A stretch of 64,000 nt of DNA, from the NCBI GenBank assembly GCA_963721105.1, contig CAVRHY010000011.1, positions 558,001 through 622,000 on the forward strand, written 5' to 3'. The DNA comes from Thermohalobaculum sp963721105 (GTDB taxonomy: Bacteria > Pseudomonadota > Alphaproteobacteria > Rhodobacterales > Rhodobacteraceae). The notes below the pieces were generated by a model. The model was not told where the DNA came from. It worked only from the letters and a program-made list of their open reading frames with translations, and made no database searches. This document shows, in pieces, positions 43,649-52,786 of the stretch. Every line of letters begins with the position of its first letter. Within the stretch, counting starts at the first letter, position 1. The position numbers and the translations under genes are program-made.

Positions 43649-45737
43649 ATGGCCAGTGGAACGGTTGCCGGCATCGACGTCGGCGGCACCTTCACCGACC
43701 TCGTCCTGATCGACCAGGACCGGCGCACCGTGCGGCTGGCCAAGACGCCGACGACGCCCCGGAACCAGGCCGACGGGTTTCTGGCCGCGCTCGATCAGGC
43801 CGGCGCCGATCCCGCCGCCATCGGCCTGATCGTCCACGGCACGACGACGACAACCAATGCCGTGCTGGAGCGCCGTCTCGCCCGCACCGGCCTGATCACC
43901 ACGACCGGGTTTCGCGACGTTCTGGAACTCGGCCGTCGCACCCGCCCGCAGCCCTATGGCATGACCGGCACCTTCCGGCCCGTCATCCCGCGCGACCTGC
44001 GCCTCGAAGTCCCCGAGCGCATGGACGCCGCCGGCGAGATCCTGACCCCGCTCGACGAGGACGCCGTCCGCGCCGCCGTCCGCCACCTGCTCGACGCCGG
44101 CTGCGAGAGCCTCGTAATCCATTTCCTGCACGCCTATGCCAACCCGGCGCACGAGCGCCGCGCCGCCGAAATCGCCGCCGAGATCTGGCCGAACGCCTAC
44201 GTCACCATGGGCCACGCGCTCCTCTCCGAAAGCCGCGAGTTCGAGCGCGGCGTCACCGCCGCCGTCAACGCCTCGGTCCAGCCGCTGCTGGAACGCTACG
44301 TCGCCCGGCTGGCCGAGCGGCTGGCCGAATGCGGCTACCGGCGCGAGGTGCTGGTGATGAACGGCAATGGCGGCATGGTCTCGGCCTCGAAGGTCGCGCG
44401 CGAGGCGGCCAAGACGGTGATGTCGGGCCCCGCCTCGGGCGTCATCGCCGCCGCCTATACCGGGCGCCGGGCGGGGGTCGAGAACCTCATCACCTACGAC
44501 ATGGGCGGCACGTCCACCGATGTCGCCCTGATCCGCGGCGCAGTGCCGGCGGTCTCGAACGAGATCGAGCTGGAATACGCCATGCCGATCCACGTGCCGA
44601 TGGTCGACGTCCGCACCATCGGCGCCGGCGGCGGCTCGATCGCGCGCATCGACGCCGGCGGCCTGCTGCAGGTCGGCCCCGAGAGCGCCGGCGCCGACCC
44701 CGGCCCGATCTGCTATGGCCGCGGCGGTACCGAGCCGACCATCTCCGACGCCAACCTGCTGCTCGGCCGCCTGAACCCCGCCGGCCTGCTCTCCGTCGAC
44801 ACGCCCGTGCCGCTGGAGCGGGTGCGCGGGATCTTCGCCGAAAAGCTCGGCGGACCGCTCGGCGTCTCGCCCGAGGACGCCGCCGCCGCCGTGCTGCGCG
44901 TCGCCAACACGCGCATGGCCGGCGCCGTCCGCATGGTCTCGATTTCGCTCGGCGCCGACCCGCGCGATTTCGCGCTGTTCGCCTTCGGCGGCGCCGGGCC
45001 GCTGCACGCCACCGACCTCGCGCGCGAACTCGCCATCCCGCGCGTGCTGGTGCCTGCACGTCCCGGCATCACCAACGCGCTCGGCTGCGTCGTCGCCGAC
45101 CTGCGCCACGACTTCGTCAACACCGTCAACCGCCCGCTGGACCTGGCCGACATCGACGCCATCCACCGGATTTTCGCCGACCAGCACGCCGAGGGCCGCC
45201 GCGCCATCGAGGCCGAGACCGTCGCCGTCGATGCCGTCGACGTGCTGTTCAGCGCCGACATGAAATTCATCGGCCAGACCCACCAGCTCCGCGTCCCCCT
45301 CGCGGACGGCCGCCCGACGCGCGGGGCCATGCAGGCCGCCTTCGAGCGGGTCTACCGCGCCCGCTTCCACGTCGACCTGCCCGAGATCCGCGCGGCCGTC
45401 GTCAACCTCAACTGCTCGGTCATCGGCCGCCGACCGGAGGTCGACCTTTCCGCCCTGATCGACGCCCGCGCCCGCCGCGCCACGCTGGCCGAGCGCCGAG
45501 ACCGGCCGCCGCCCGGTCCGCTTCGGCGACGACTGGCACGAGACCCCGGTCTACCGCCGCGACCACCTGCCGCCCGGCGCCGCCATCGACGGCCCGGCGA
45601 TCATCGAGCAGCTCGACGCCACGACGGTCATCGAGCCCGGCGACCGCGCCGCGCAGGACCGCGACGGCAACCTCATCATCACCCTTGGCGCCCTGGCCGA
45701 AACCCGGCAGCCAGCCATGGCGGGAGCAGCCCGATGA
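43649..45737 (+). CDS. hyuA: HyuA-type hydantoinase/oxoprolinase subunit A (frame broken once)
   Basis: This is the ATP-binding subunit of the ATP-dependent hydantoinase/5-oxoprolinase family. The N-terminus AGIDVGGTFTDLVLIDQD is the actin-like ATPase start. VHGTTTTTNAVLERR, YDMGGTSTDVALI and FGGAGPLHATDLARELAIP are conserved blocks, the last with the catalytic-domain Gly motif. An extra C near 45494 shifts the frame in the last 80 residues; its removal restores PVRFGDDWHETPVYRRDHLP and a stop at 45735-45737, giving 695 residues. It is followed closely by hyuB. Confidence 0.92.
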
Positions 45738-45789
45738 GTCCCGACACGATCAATTCCGAAGCGATCGCCCCCGAGACGGCCGCCCCCAG

Positions 45790-47529
45790 ATGGCCGCCGC
45801 CGACCCCAGGACGGCCGACCCCAAGACGGGGGCGCTCGACCCGATCACTCTGTCGGTCATCCAGGCGGGCCTGGGCCAGGTCTGTGCCGAGATGGACCTC
45901 AGCTTCTCGCGCGCCGCGTTCTCCCAGATCATCGCCGAGGCGAACGACCGCGCCGACGGCATCTACTCGGCCGAGGACGGCGCCCTCATCTCGCAGGGCA
46001 TCGACGGTCTGCCGGTCTTCGTCGGCGTCATGCAGGCCTCGACCCGCACCATCATCCGGCGTATCGCCGAGGGCGTGACCGAGGCGCCGGAACCCGGCGA
46101 CATCTACATCGTCAACGATCCGTACCTGGGCGGGACGCACCTGATGGACGTCCGCTTCGCCATGCCGGTGTTCCGCCAGGGCGGCATCTTCTGCTGGCTG
46201 TCGAACACCGGCCACTGGCCGGACATCGGCGGCATGGTGCCGGGTGGCTTCTCCGCCTCGGCGACCGCCGTCGAGCAGGAGGGTTTGCGCCTGCCGCCCG
46301 TCAAGCTGTTCCGTCGCGGCGAGCTGGTGCGCGAGATCTACCAGATCATCTGCTCGAACATCCGCGTCGCCGACCAGCGCATCGGCGACGTCAAGGCGCA
46401 GGCTGCCGCCCTCCTCGTCGGCGAGGCGCGGCTGGCGGAGCTGCTCGACCGCTATGGCGACGCCACGATCACCGGGGCGGTGGCCGAGCTACGCCGCCGC
46501 GACGCCGCCCAGATGCGGGCCTGCATCGCGACGATTCCGGACGGCACCTATTCCAGCACGGCGATCGTCGACTCGGACGGCGTCGTCAACGAGCCGCTGG
46601 AGATCAACCTGACCGTCACGAAGTCCGGCACCGACCTGCACTTCGACTTCTCGAGCTCGGCGCCACCCTGCAAGGGGCCGATGAACTGCGTGTTCTCGAC
46701 GACCGAAAGCGCGGTTTTTCTGGCCATCCGCCACCTGTTCCCCGAGGTGCCGCTGAGCGCCGGCGCCTTCGAGCCGCTGCACGTCGCGGTGCCGCAGGGC
46801 ACGTTCCTGGACGCGCACTACCCGCGCCCGGTCTCGGGCTGCGCCGCCGAGGTCAGCCAGCGCGTCGCCGAATCCGTCTTCCTGGCGCTGGCCGAGCCGC
46901 TGCCCGACCGCGTCACCGCCGCCCCGGCCGGCACCTCGGGCAATTTCGCCCTTGGTGGCGTCGACCCGGCCGGGGACGGCGGCCGCGGCCGCGCCTACGT
47001 CATGTACCAGCTTTCGGGCGGCGGGCATGGCGGCAATGCCGACCATGACGGGCTGTCGAACGCCTGCTCGACCATCGGCATCTCGAAGGCGCCACCCGTC
47101 GAGATCATGGAGCAGCAGTTCCCCGTGCTCTACCGCCAATGGGCGCTCCGCGAGGGCTCGGGCGGGGCAGGGCGCCAGCGCGGCGGTTTCGGCGTCGCCT
47201 ACGAGATCGAACTCCGCCGCGGCGAGGCGCGCGCCAGCTTCGTCATGGAGCACGGCCGCGTCGGTCCGCCGGGCGTGCTCGGCGGCGCTGACGGCGCGCC
47301 AAACACCGTAACGGTCATGCGCGGGGGCGAGCCCTACGTCCCGCTGCACCTGTCCAAGGAGCAGGACATCGAGATTGCCGCCGGCGACAGCGTTCGGGTC
47401 GGCACGCCCGGCGGCGGCGGCTATGGCGACCCGCGCCAGCGCGACCCCGCCGCGGTCGCAGAAGACGTCCGGCTCGGCTACTACACGAGGGACGAGGCGC
47501 AGCGCCTGTTCGGGATCGACCTGCCATAG
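45790..47529 (+). CDS. hyuB: HyuB-type hydantoinase/oxoprolinase subunit B
   Basis: This is the amidohydrolytic partner of hyuA (579 residues from the ATG at 45790). Conserved blocks are DPITLSVIQAGLGQVCAEMD, FSQIIAEANDRADGIYSAEDG, IYIVNDPYLGGTHLMDVRF, NTGHWPDIGGMVPGG and GGAGRQRGGFGVAYEIEL. An ATG at 45734 overlapping the hyuA stop (ATGA) is another possible start, but it is out of frame with the conserved region across a C5 run near 45785, so either the run has lost or gained bases or 45790 is right. The substrate within the N-methylhydantoin/5-oxoproline range is not evident. Confidence 0.93.
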   Translation: MAAADPRTADPKTGALDPITLSVIQAGLGQVCAEMDLSFSRAAFSQIIAEANDRADGIYSAEDGALISQGIDGLPVFVGVMQASTRTIIRRIAEGVTEAPEPGDIYIVNDPYLGGTHLMDVRFAMPVFRQGGIFCWLSNTGHWPDIGGMVPGGFSASATAVEQEGLRLPPVKLFRRGELVREIYQIICSNIRVADQRIGDVKAQAAALLVGEARLAELLDRYGDATITGAVAELRRRDAAQMRACIATIPDGTYSSTAIVDSDGVVNEPLEINLTVTKSGTDLHFDFSSSAPPCKGPMNCVFSTTESAVFLAIRHLFPEVPLSAGAFEPLHVAVPQGTFLDAHYPRPVSGCAAEVSQRVAESVFLALAEPLPDRVTAAPAGTSGNFALGGVDPAGDGGRGRAYVMYQLSGGGHGGNADHDGLSNACSTIGISKAPPVEIMEQQFPVLYRQWALREGSGGAGRQRGGFGVAYEIELRRGEARASFVMEHGRVGPPGVLGGADGAPNTVTVMRGGEPYVPLHLSKEQDIEIAAGDSVRVGTPGGGGYGDPRQRDPAAVAEDVRLGYYTRDEAQRLFGIDLP

Positions 47530-47543
47530 CGCGGGGCGGCTTG

Positions 47544-47609
47544 CCCCTGCCGCAGGGGGGTGGGCCAGCGGCCGGCAGACGGCCGGCACCGAGGCTCTTT
47601 CTCAGAGCC
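47544..47609 (+). terminator. Hairpins after hyuB
   Basis: CCCCTGC-C-GCAGGGG (47544-47558) and GGCTCT-TTCTC-AGAGCC (47593-47609) are perfect small stems shortly after the hyuB stop and are plausible terminators. Neither has a long T-tract. Confidence 0.45.
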
Positions 47610-47676
47610 GCCCGCTACGGCGTCAGCCGCATCGCGATGACGGTTCGAAAGCCTGGTGGCTGCGTGTGGGGGAACG

Positions 47677-47753
47677 GCGGTCGGCGCCCGGGGGGTTGGG
47701 GGGAGGTGGGAGAGGCGCCGACCGCATCGTGCGCCGCCATCAGGCGGCGGCAC
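47677..47753. other. Tandem strong hairpins, one with a G-rich quadruplex-like loop
   Basis: The first stem is a perfect 12-bp inverted repeat (GCGGTCGGCGCC 47677-47688, GGCGCCGACCGC 47714-47725) around a 25-nt loop holding GGGGGG, GGGGGG, GG and GGG runs. The second stem follows directly (GTGCGCCGCC 47729-47738; GGCGGCGGCAC 47743-47753). The region 47610-48089 otherwise has no convincing gene. This could be a structured RNA, a termination region or a protein-binding DNA structure. Confidence 0.55.
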
Positions 47754-47913
47754 GATTCCTTGGAAGGCCTGCTCTTGCCCGGCTGGGATGGCAGGCTTCA
47801 ATTCTCCATTCTGCGTTGCCGAGAGTGCCGTCCGCCATCGTCCGGCAGCGCCAGGCATGGGGGACGGGCGTGCCGCGGACTGTCATGCCTGGGTTTCCGG
47901 TCGAGCCGTGCAT
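47740..47913 (-). CDS. Possible 57-residue ORF
   Basis: This is a weak candidate. A GGGAGGA sequence precedes the ATG at 47911-47913, and a one-mismatch EcfG-type promoter (GGAAC 48028-48032, AGTT 48008-48011, minus strand) lies upstream. The product (MHGSTGNPGMTVRGTP...) has no recognisable domain or hydrophobic segment, and its 3' end overlaps the hairpin region. Confidence 0.2.
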   Translation of the reverse strand: MHGSTGNPGMTVRGTPVPHAWRCRTMADGTLGNAEWRIEACHPSRARAGLPRNRAAA

Positions 47914-48089
47914 CGCTTGCATGTCCTCCCGGTTCACGCTCGGCCCGGTGTGATGGCCGGCCGGGGCACCCTCTCGTCGGCCACCATGGCGGCCGTTCGC
48001 TCTGGCTAACTCTCAGCCGTCCGGCCGGTTCCGCCGGATGAAGACGGCGGCCGAAAAAAAACCCGGCGCCCCGGTCGGCAGTCACGGAC

Positions 48090-48115
48090 GGAACCCCGCC
48101 GGCCCGGCGCCCGTT
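48090..48115 (+). promoter_or_regulatory. EcfG-type stress promoter of the DUF4112 gene
   Basis: GGAAC (48090-48094), a 17-nt spacer and CGTT (48112-48115) match exactly the alphaproteobacterial EcfG consensus GGAAC-N16/17-CGTT. The -10 element ends 8 nt before the ATG at 48124, so the message would be nearly leaderless from that start. Confidence 0.7.
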
Positions 48116-48123
48116 CAGAGCGC

Positions 48124-48615
48124 ATGAAGGACGAACGAAAAAGCACGGAGGCCAGCCCGGCGCTGGCGACAGGACCGGCGGCGGGGCAGGGCGACAGGCC
48201 GGGTCACCGGCGGGCCGGCCCGCAGCCGGCGGCGGCAGCGGGCGCGCAGCGGGTGACTCACGCGGCGATCCGCGATGTCGAGTTGCTCGCGGACTGGCTG
48301 GACAGCCGCTTTCGCGTGCCCGGCACGACCATCCGCTTCGGGCTCGATTCGCTGCTCGGCCTGGTGCCGGGCGTCGGCGATGCCGCGACCACGCTGCCGG
48401 CCCTCTACATCCTGCTGCGGGCACACCGGCTTGGCGTGCCAAAGAAAATGCTGGCCCGCATGGGGTGGAATGTCTTGCTGGACCTGGCACTGGGCGCGAT
48501 CCCTGTGGTGGGCGACCTCTTCGACGTCGGCTTCAAGTCGAACCGCCGCAACGTCGCGCTGCTGCGCCAGCATGTCGGCCAACCGCCGCACACGCCGCGC
48601 GCAGACCCGGTGTGA
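48124..48615 (+). CDS. DUF4112 membrane-associated protein
   Basis: This protein has 163 residues: an Ala/Gly/Arg-rich N-terminal 42 residues, then a DUF4112 domain (VELLADWLDSRFRVPGTTIR, GLDSLLGLVPGVGDAATTLP, RMGWNVLLDLALGAIPVVGD, and SNRRNVALLRQH). Two hydrophobic hairpins with the GxVPxxGD pattern suggest membrane association. The function is unknown. A GTG about 43 codons into the frame starts exactly at the domain and is an alternative start given how close the promoter is. Confidence 0.85.
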   Translation: MKDERKSTEASPALATGPAAGQGDRPGHRRAGPQPAAAAGAQRVTHAAIRDVELLADWLDSRFRVPGTTIRFGLDSLLGLVPGVGDAATTLPALYILLRAHRLGVPKKMLARMGWNVLLDLALGAIPVVGDLFDVGFKSNRRNVALLRQHVGQPPHTPRADPV

Positions 48616-48709
48616 GCCGGCGCGGTCCCTCGCTCGGCCGCCGAAGCCGGCATCTCTCGCCGGGCGCGCGGATCCCCGCCGGGCGGCCAGCCCGCGACGA
48701 CCGCAGGGC

Positions 48710-49771
48710 TCAGCGGTCCGAGACCTCCTCGCTGGCGCGCCTGTCGGCATCCGGCTCCTCGGCGATGTCGCCCTTGTTCTCGACCTCCTCGTAGGCCTCG
48801 TCGCGCTCGGGCGACCGTCCCGGGATGTGGTCGGCGACGTAGGCGCCGCGCTTGCCCATCGGCCGCCGTGGGTCGGCCGTGGTGTCGCGGGCCGTCTGAT
48901 GCTCCATCTCGGCGTTCAGTTCGGCGCCCAGCAGGATGGCGTAGGCGCTCACATAGAACCACATCATCAGGCCGACGATGGCACCGAGCGAGCCGTAGGT
49001 CGCGTTGTAGTCGGCGAATTTCGACACGTACCAGGAGAACGCCAGCGACCCGAGCAGCCACAGAGCCGTCGCCAGCACCGAGCCCCAGGTGATCCACGAG
49101 ATCTTCGCGTTCGTCCGCTGCGGCCCGTAGCGATAGAGGATGCCCAACCCGAACATCACCGTCGCCAGCACGACCGGCCAGCGCACGACCGAGGCCACCC
49201 ACTCGGCCTGGCTGCCGAAGCGCATCATCTGGACGGCGGCCGGCACGACGACGATCGCCAGCACGGCGCAGAGCACGACAAGAACCATGACGACGGTGAT
49301 CAGCAGCGACACCGCGTAATAGGCAATGAAGCCGCGCTCGTTGCGCTCGCTGTACATGATGTTGACGCCGTCCAGCAGCGCGCCGACGCCCAGCCGGGCG
49401 CTCCAGATCGCGACGCCGAGCGCGAAGAACGAGCCGAAGCTCAGCGTCCGCCGCTCGCTCGAGAGCAGCTCGGCGATCTGGTCGTGGACCAGGCCGAAAG
49501 CGCCGCTCGGCATGAACTCGCGCAGCGACTGCACCTGCCCCATGATCGCCTGCGGGTCCGAGATCAGCCCGTACAGCCCGATCAGCGCGCCGATCGCGGG
49601 GAAGAGCGCCATCATGCCGAAGAAGCCGATGCCGGCCGCGACCAGATAGAGGTTGTGATAGCCGAGGTTGTCCCAGACGCGCAGCAGGACCGCCTTCCAG
49701 TCGGTCGGACGAAATTGGGAGGGCCGCTCGGCGGCCCTCCCCTGTTCTGTCGCGGAGTCTCGGACCGCCAT
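48710..49771 (-). CDS. YihY/BrkB-family inner-membrane protein
   Basis: This 353-residue protein has six membrane helices, the YihY (formerly RNase BN) family. Family segments are HNLYLVAAGIGFFGMMALFPAIGALIGLY, FGSFFALGVAIWSARLGVGALLDGVNIMY, and TYGSLGAIVGLMMWFYVSAYAILLGAELNAE. The cytoplasmic C-terminus is highly charged (Glu/Asp/Arg). The exact transport or structural role is unknown. It is the last gene of a five-gene minus-strand operon starting at 52656, 4 nt after the DUF3618 gene. Confidence 0.9.
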   Translation of the reverse strand: MAVRDSATEQGRAAERPSQFRPTDWKAVLLRVWDNLGYHNLYLVAAGIGFFGMMALFPAIGALIGLYGLISDPQAIMGQVQSLREFMPSGAFGLVHDQIAELLSSERRTLSFGSFFALGVAIWSARLGVGALLDGVNIMYSERNERGFIAYYAVSLLITVVMVLVVLCAVLAIVVVPAAVQMMRFGSQAEWVASVVRWPVVLATVMFGLGILYRYGPQRTNAKISWITWGSVLATALWLLGSLAFSWYVSKFADYNATYGSLGAIVGLMMWFYVSAYAILLGAELNAEMEHQTARDTTADPRRPMGKRGAYVADHIPGRSPERDEAYEEVENKGDIAEEPDADRRASEEVSDR

Positions 49772-49775
49772 GCGG

Positions 49776-51137
49776 TCAGGCAGGCTTGTTCGGGTTGCCC
49801 AGATCCTGCTTCTTCGCCTCTTCCTTCGCGGTTTCGCTCAGGCGGTTGGTAGCATCCTTCGCCTCGGCCTTGGTCTTGTCGGCGGCGCCGCCCGCCTCGC
49901 GGCTGGCGGTCTCGCGCAGGCGGTCTGCCGCCTGGCTGGCCTCGGCCTTCGCCCGCTCGGCGAGGTCGTGGGCGTGCCCGCTCAGCTCGCCGGCCTTCTC
50001 GTCGGCGATGTGGCGGGCCTCGTCGTAGACCGCGCCGGCGACGCGCCGGGCCTTCTCGGCCTCGCTCATCGCCATGTCGCGGGCATTTTCCCAGGCCTCG
50101 TCGCTGTACTCGCCCATGTACTCGTCCTCGGTGCGGGTCCGCGGCAGCGCGCCGCCGATCGCCGCGCCGGCGGCCAGCGCCAGGGCACCCATCACCAGCG
50201 GCTGCTCCTCGAGCATGTTGTCGAGGCGACGCCAGGTGGAGCTGCCATAATACGCCGCGTGGCGGCGCGCCGCATACGCATACTCGCTGGCCGTGTCGGC
50301 GGCGTAGCGGGCGGCGTGGCTGGCGCTGCCATAGGCGGCGCCGGCGGCGTGGCTGACGCCCTCGGCCGCGGAACTGGCGGCGTGGCTGACGCCCCCCGCC
50401 GCGGAACTGGCGGCATGGCTGACGCCGCCCGCCGCCGAGCCGGCGGCGTCGCGCGCCGTGCCGTAGGCCGACCCTGCCGCACCGCGGGCGCTGTCATAGG
50501 CCGCGCCGGCGGCATGGCCGGCGCTGTGCGTGGCCGAGCTGGCCGCGCCGCGCACCGAGTCGACGGCCGAGTGCGCGGCGTCGCCGGTGCGGTGCGCGGC
50601 GTCGCTCGCGCCCTGCGAGACCGACCCGGCAGCCTGCCCGGCGCGGTCCGCGATCGAGCCCGCGGCGCCCCGGACGCGGTCGGTCGTCGAGGGCCTGCCA
50701 TCGTTGCGGCTGCCGTAGGTGCCGGCGACCGCGGCCGTTCCGTAGGGCCGAGCGCGCGCCGTGCCATAACGGCGCATGCCAACGAAGTCCTCCTCGTAGC
50801 CGTCGTCGACGTCCCAGAGGTAGTCATCGTCATAGGGCCGGCCCCGGTCGCGGCCCGAGCTGAAGATCAGCCAGGCGAGGCCGACGCCGGTCAGGATCAG
50901 CGGCAGCGGATTATTCGCCACCGTGCGTCCCAGATTGCGACCGATGTCGGCGCCATAATGGCCGAAGTTCCGGTACATCTCGTCGGCGATTCCGCCGACC
51001 GTCATCCTCTCCTGCAGCGCGTCCAGCGTATCGGCGACCCGGCCGCGCTCGGCGTTTATCTCGTTCTCGAGGGCCTCCGGGGAGTGGTCCCCCCGGCGAT
51101 AGGCCTCGGTATGTTCATGATGCGTCTTGTCGCTCAT
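49776..51137 (-). CDS. DUF3618 protein with LEA-like Ala/Ser/Gly repeats
   Basis: This 453-residue protein has an N-terminal DUF3618 domain (ALENEINAERGRVADTLDAL), one membrane helix (NPLPLILTGVGLAWLIFS), then about 190 residues of 11-residue-like repeats (AAGGVSHAASSAAGG) similar in style to desiccation-tolerance LEA or amphipathic surface helices. A second hydrophobic segment (PLVMGALALAAGAAIGGAL) and a charged helical tail (AKAEASQAADRLRETASREAG) follow. It may coat or tether the inner membrane under stress (inference). The ATG overlaps the holin-like gene's stop. Confidence 0.85.
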   Translation of the reverse strand: MSDKTHHEHTEAYRRGDHSPEALENEINAERGRVADTLDALQERMTVGGIADEMYRNFGHYGADIGRNLGRTVANNPLPLILTGVGLAWLIFSSGRDRGRPYDDDYLWDVDDGYEEDFVGMRRYGTARARPYGTAAVAGTYGSRNDGRPSTTDRVRGAAGSIADRAGQAAGSVSQGASDAAHRTGDAAHSAVDSVRGAASSATHSAGHAAGAAYDSARGAAGSAYGTARDAAGSAAGGVSHAASSAAGGVSHAASSAAEGVSHAAGAAYGSASHAARYAADTASEYAYAARRHAAYYGSSTWRRLDNMLEEQPLVMGALALAAGAAIGGALPRTRTEDEYMGEYSDEAWENARDMAMSEAEKARRVAGAVYDEARHIADEKAGELSGHAHDLAERAKAEASQAADRLRETASREAGGAADKTKAEAKDATNRLSETAKEEAKKQDLGNPNKPA

Positions 51138-51589
51138 TTCACGGTCTCCTTCGCCACCTTGGCGTCCCGCTGGACCGAGTGAATGGTCCGGTTGGGCGCC
51201 AGGCTGGCGGTGCTAAGCTTGTTCTTGCCGGACATCCCCATCACCACTGCCAGCAGGGTCAGGGCAGCGCCGACGATAAGCGCCGCCCAGACCGGAGCCA
51301 GGCCGGCCGCAATGAGTCCGAGCGTGACGGTGCCGGACAGGAAGATCAGGCCGACGATCCCGAAAACCAGAGCGCCGGCCAGCATTCCGCCGGCATTGGT
51401 GACCTGGCTGGTCTTCTCGCTGATCTCCGCGCGGAAGAGCATCATCTCCTTGCGGAACAGCTCGGTGACGTGGTTGATCAGGTCGCTGATCAGCGTCGGC
51501 GTCGAGCGGGGGTCCCGGTGGGCGGGATCGATCGGACCGCCGTTTCCGGGTTCGCGCGTCGGGTCGGTCATCGGACGGGACTCAGACAT
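51134..51589 (-). CDS. Phage-holin-3-6-family (Act_hol) membrane protein
   Basis: This 151-residue protein has an amphipathic N-terminal helix (LISDLINHVTELFRKEMMLFRAEI), two membrane helices (GGMLAGALVFGIVGLIFLSG; AALIVGAALTLLAVVMGM) and a short polar tail. This is the holin-superfamily pattern found in chromosomal stress operons beside DUF3618 genes, not a phage lysis cassette: no endolysin is nearby. It overlaps both neighbours by 4-8 nt. Confidence 0.85.
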   Translation of the reverse strand: MSESRPMTDPTREPGNGGPIDPAHRDPRSTPTLISDLINHVTELFRKEMMLFRAEISEKTSQVTNAGGMLAGALVFGIVGLIFLSGTVTLGLIAAGLAPVWAALIVGAALTLLAVVMGMSGKNKLSTASLAPNRTIHSVQRDAKVAKETVK

Positions 51590-52553
51590 TGGGCTTCCCC
51601 TTCGTCGTCGGCGTGCTGCCGGTGGAACCCGTCGACCCGGTGGAGCCCGTCGACCCGGCGGAGCCGGTCGAGCCGGACTTCACCCCGGCGGACGAGCTGG
51701 GGCTGGACGCGGGCTTCGTGGGCGCGCTGCTGGCCGAGGTGGCCGAGCCGGAGGGTGTCGAGCCCTGCCTGGCCGGCGATCCGGTCGCCATCGAGCCTGA
51801 CGACGACGACCCAGACGCCGTCGTGCTGCCCACGCCGGACGCCGAGGTGCCGGAGCCCGGACGGGACGAGCTGCTCGCCGCGCCTGCGCCTGTGGTGCTG
51901 CCGGCCGGACGAACCGGGCTCGCTGCGCCGCTCGGCGTGTGCGAGGTCGCCGGCTGCATCGGCTGGCTCACCGGGGCGCGGCCATAGGCCGGCTGCGGCG
52001 CGGCGTATGGGCCGCGCGGACCCTCGAAGCGACCCTGGTAGCGAGGCTCGGGCCGCGAGGCGCGGACGAAGCGCGCGACGGCGAAGCCCGCCAGCGCCGC
52101 ACCGCCCAGGAACGCGACCGGGTTGCGGCGGCCGAACTCGGCCACGTCGCCGACCATGTCGCCCAGCGACTTGCCGCGGATCGTGTTCGAGATGTCGGAC
52201 AGCCCGTCGGCCGCATAGCGCAGCACGTGGCCCTGGATCGAGCCTTCGCCCGCCTCCTCGGCCGCCCGGCGCAGTGCGGCGGCGGTGTGCGACACCTCGT
52301 CGGCACCGCGGCTGACGCCGTCCTTGGCTCGGCGCTCGGCCTCTTCCCGCACGCGGGAGACGCCGTCATAGGCCGCCTCGCGCGCCTGGTCGGCCAGGTC
52401 ACTGGCTTGCTGTCGCGCCTCGACGGCGGCGCGGTTGAACGATGCCCGGGCCTGCTCCGCCACACCCTCGGCGTCTCGGCCCATCGCGGACGATGTCGAT
52501 GACGACGATCCTGTCGTCGAGCCACCTGGATTATTCTTCGGATCGGTTGTCAC
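51582..52553 (-). CDS. Membrane-anchored Ser/Thr/Gly-rich protein
   Basis: This 323-residue protein starts at GTG 52551-52553 with a strong AAAAGGAG site. Residues 30-130 are a long amphipathic helical region (EQARASFNRAAVEARQQASD) similar to apolipoprotein/YtxH-like proteins. One hydrophobic segment follows (NPVAFLGGAALAGFAVARFV). The last 150 residues are low-complexity Ser/Thr/Gly/Pro ending in (GST)n, encoded by a 9-12-bp tandem repeat at about 51615-51670. It is probably extracytoplasmic. No enzymatic motif is present. Confidence 0.75.
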   Translation of the reverse strand: MTTDPKNNPGGSTTGSSSSTSSAMGRDAEGVAEQARASFNRAAVEARQQASDLADQAREAAYDGVSRVREEAERRAKDGVSRGADEVSHTAAALRRAAEEAGEGSIQGHVLRYAADGLSDISNTIRGKSLGDMVGDVAEFGRRNPVAFLGGAALAGFAVARFVRASRPEPRYQGRFEGPRGPYAAPQPAYGRAPVSQPMQPATSHTPSGAASPVRPAGSTTGAGAASSSSRPGSGTSASGVGSTTASGSSSSGSMATGSPARQGSTPSGSATSASSAPTKPASSPSSSAGVKSGSTGSAGSTGSTGSTGSTGSTPTTKGKPNV

Positions 52554-52581
52554 TTCGATACTCCTTTTACTTTTCGACGCT

Positions 52582-52656
52582 TCAGGTCAGTCCGAAGTAG
52601 GACAAGACCACCACAACCACGACGATCACGCCAATCAGCCAAAAGATCGAATTCAT
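52582..52656 (-). CDS. 24-residue single-pass membrane peptide
   Basis: This very short gene encodes MNSIFWLIGVIVVVVVVLSY and four more residues, essentially one membrane helix. A perfect GAGGAG ribosome binding site lies 7 nt before the ATG at 52654-52656, and an exact EcfG-type promoter lies 50 nt upstream. It is the first gene of the operon that continues to YihY. Tiny peptides of this kind recur upstream of stress operons in alphaproteobacteria, but the role is unknown. Confidence 0.7.
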   Translation of the reverse strand: MNSIFWLIGVIVVVVVVLSYFGLT

Positions 52657-52705
52657 TGCCGAGCTCCTCGATGGTGGGGGCGAATTTTGCGAATTCCGGC
52701 CAGTC

Positions 52706-52731
52706 AACGGATTTCAGTGCGTTTTCGTTCC
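52706..52731 (-). promoter_or_regulatory. EcfG-type stress promoter of the peptide-to-YihY operon
   Basis: On the minus strand GGAAC (52731-52727), 17 nt, CGTT (52709-52706) is an exact EcfG consensus. The expected start of transcription is about 40 nt before the 24-residue peptide ATG, leaving a normal leader with its GAGGAG site. Confidence 0.75.
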
Positions 52732-52786
52732 GTTTTGCAAAGCTGATCGAGCAGACACTGCAGGCGTTTTCCCGGACGCCAGGCGG

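Noticed and set aside
51134..51589. Prophage lysis gene
   Set aside because: The holin-like protein lies in a chromosomal stress operon with no endolysin, spanin or other phage gene nearby.
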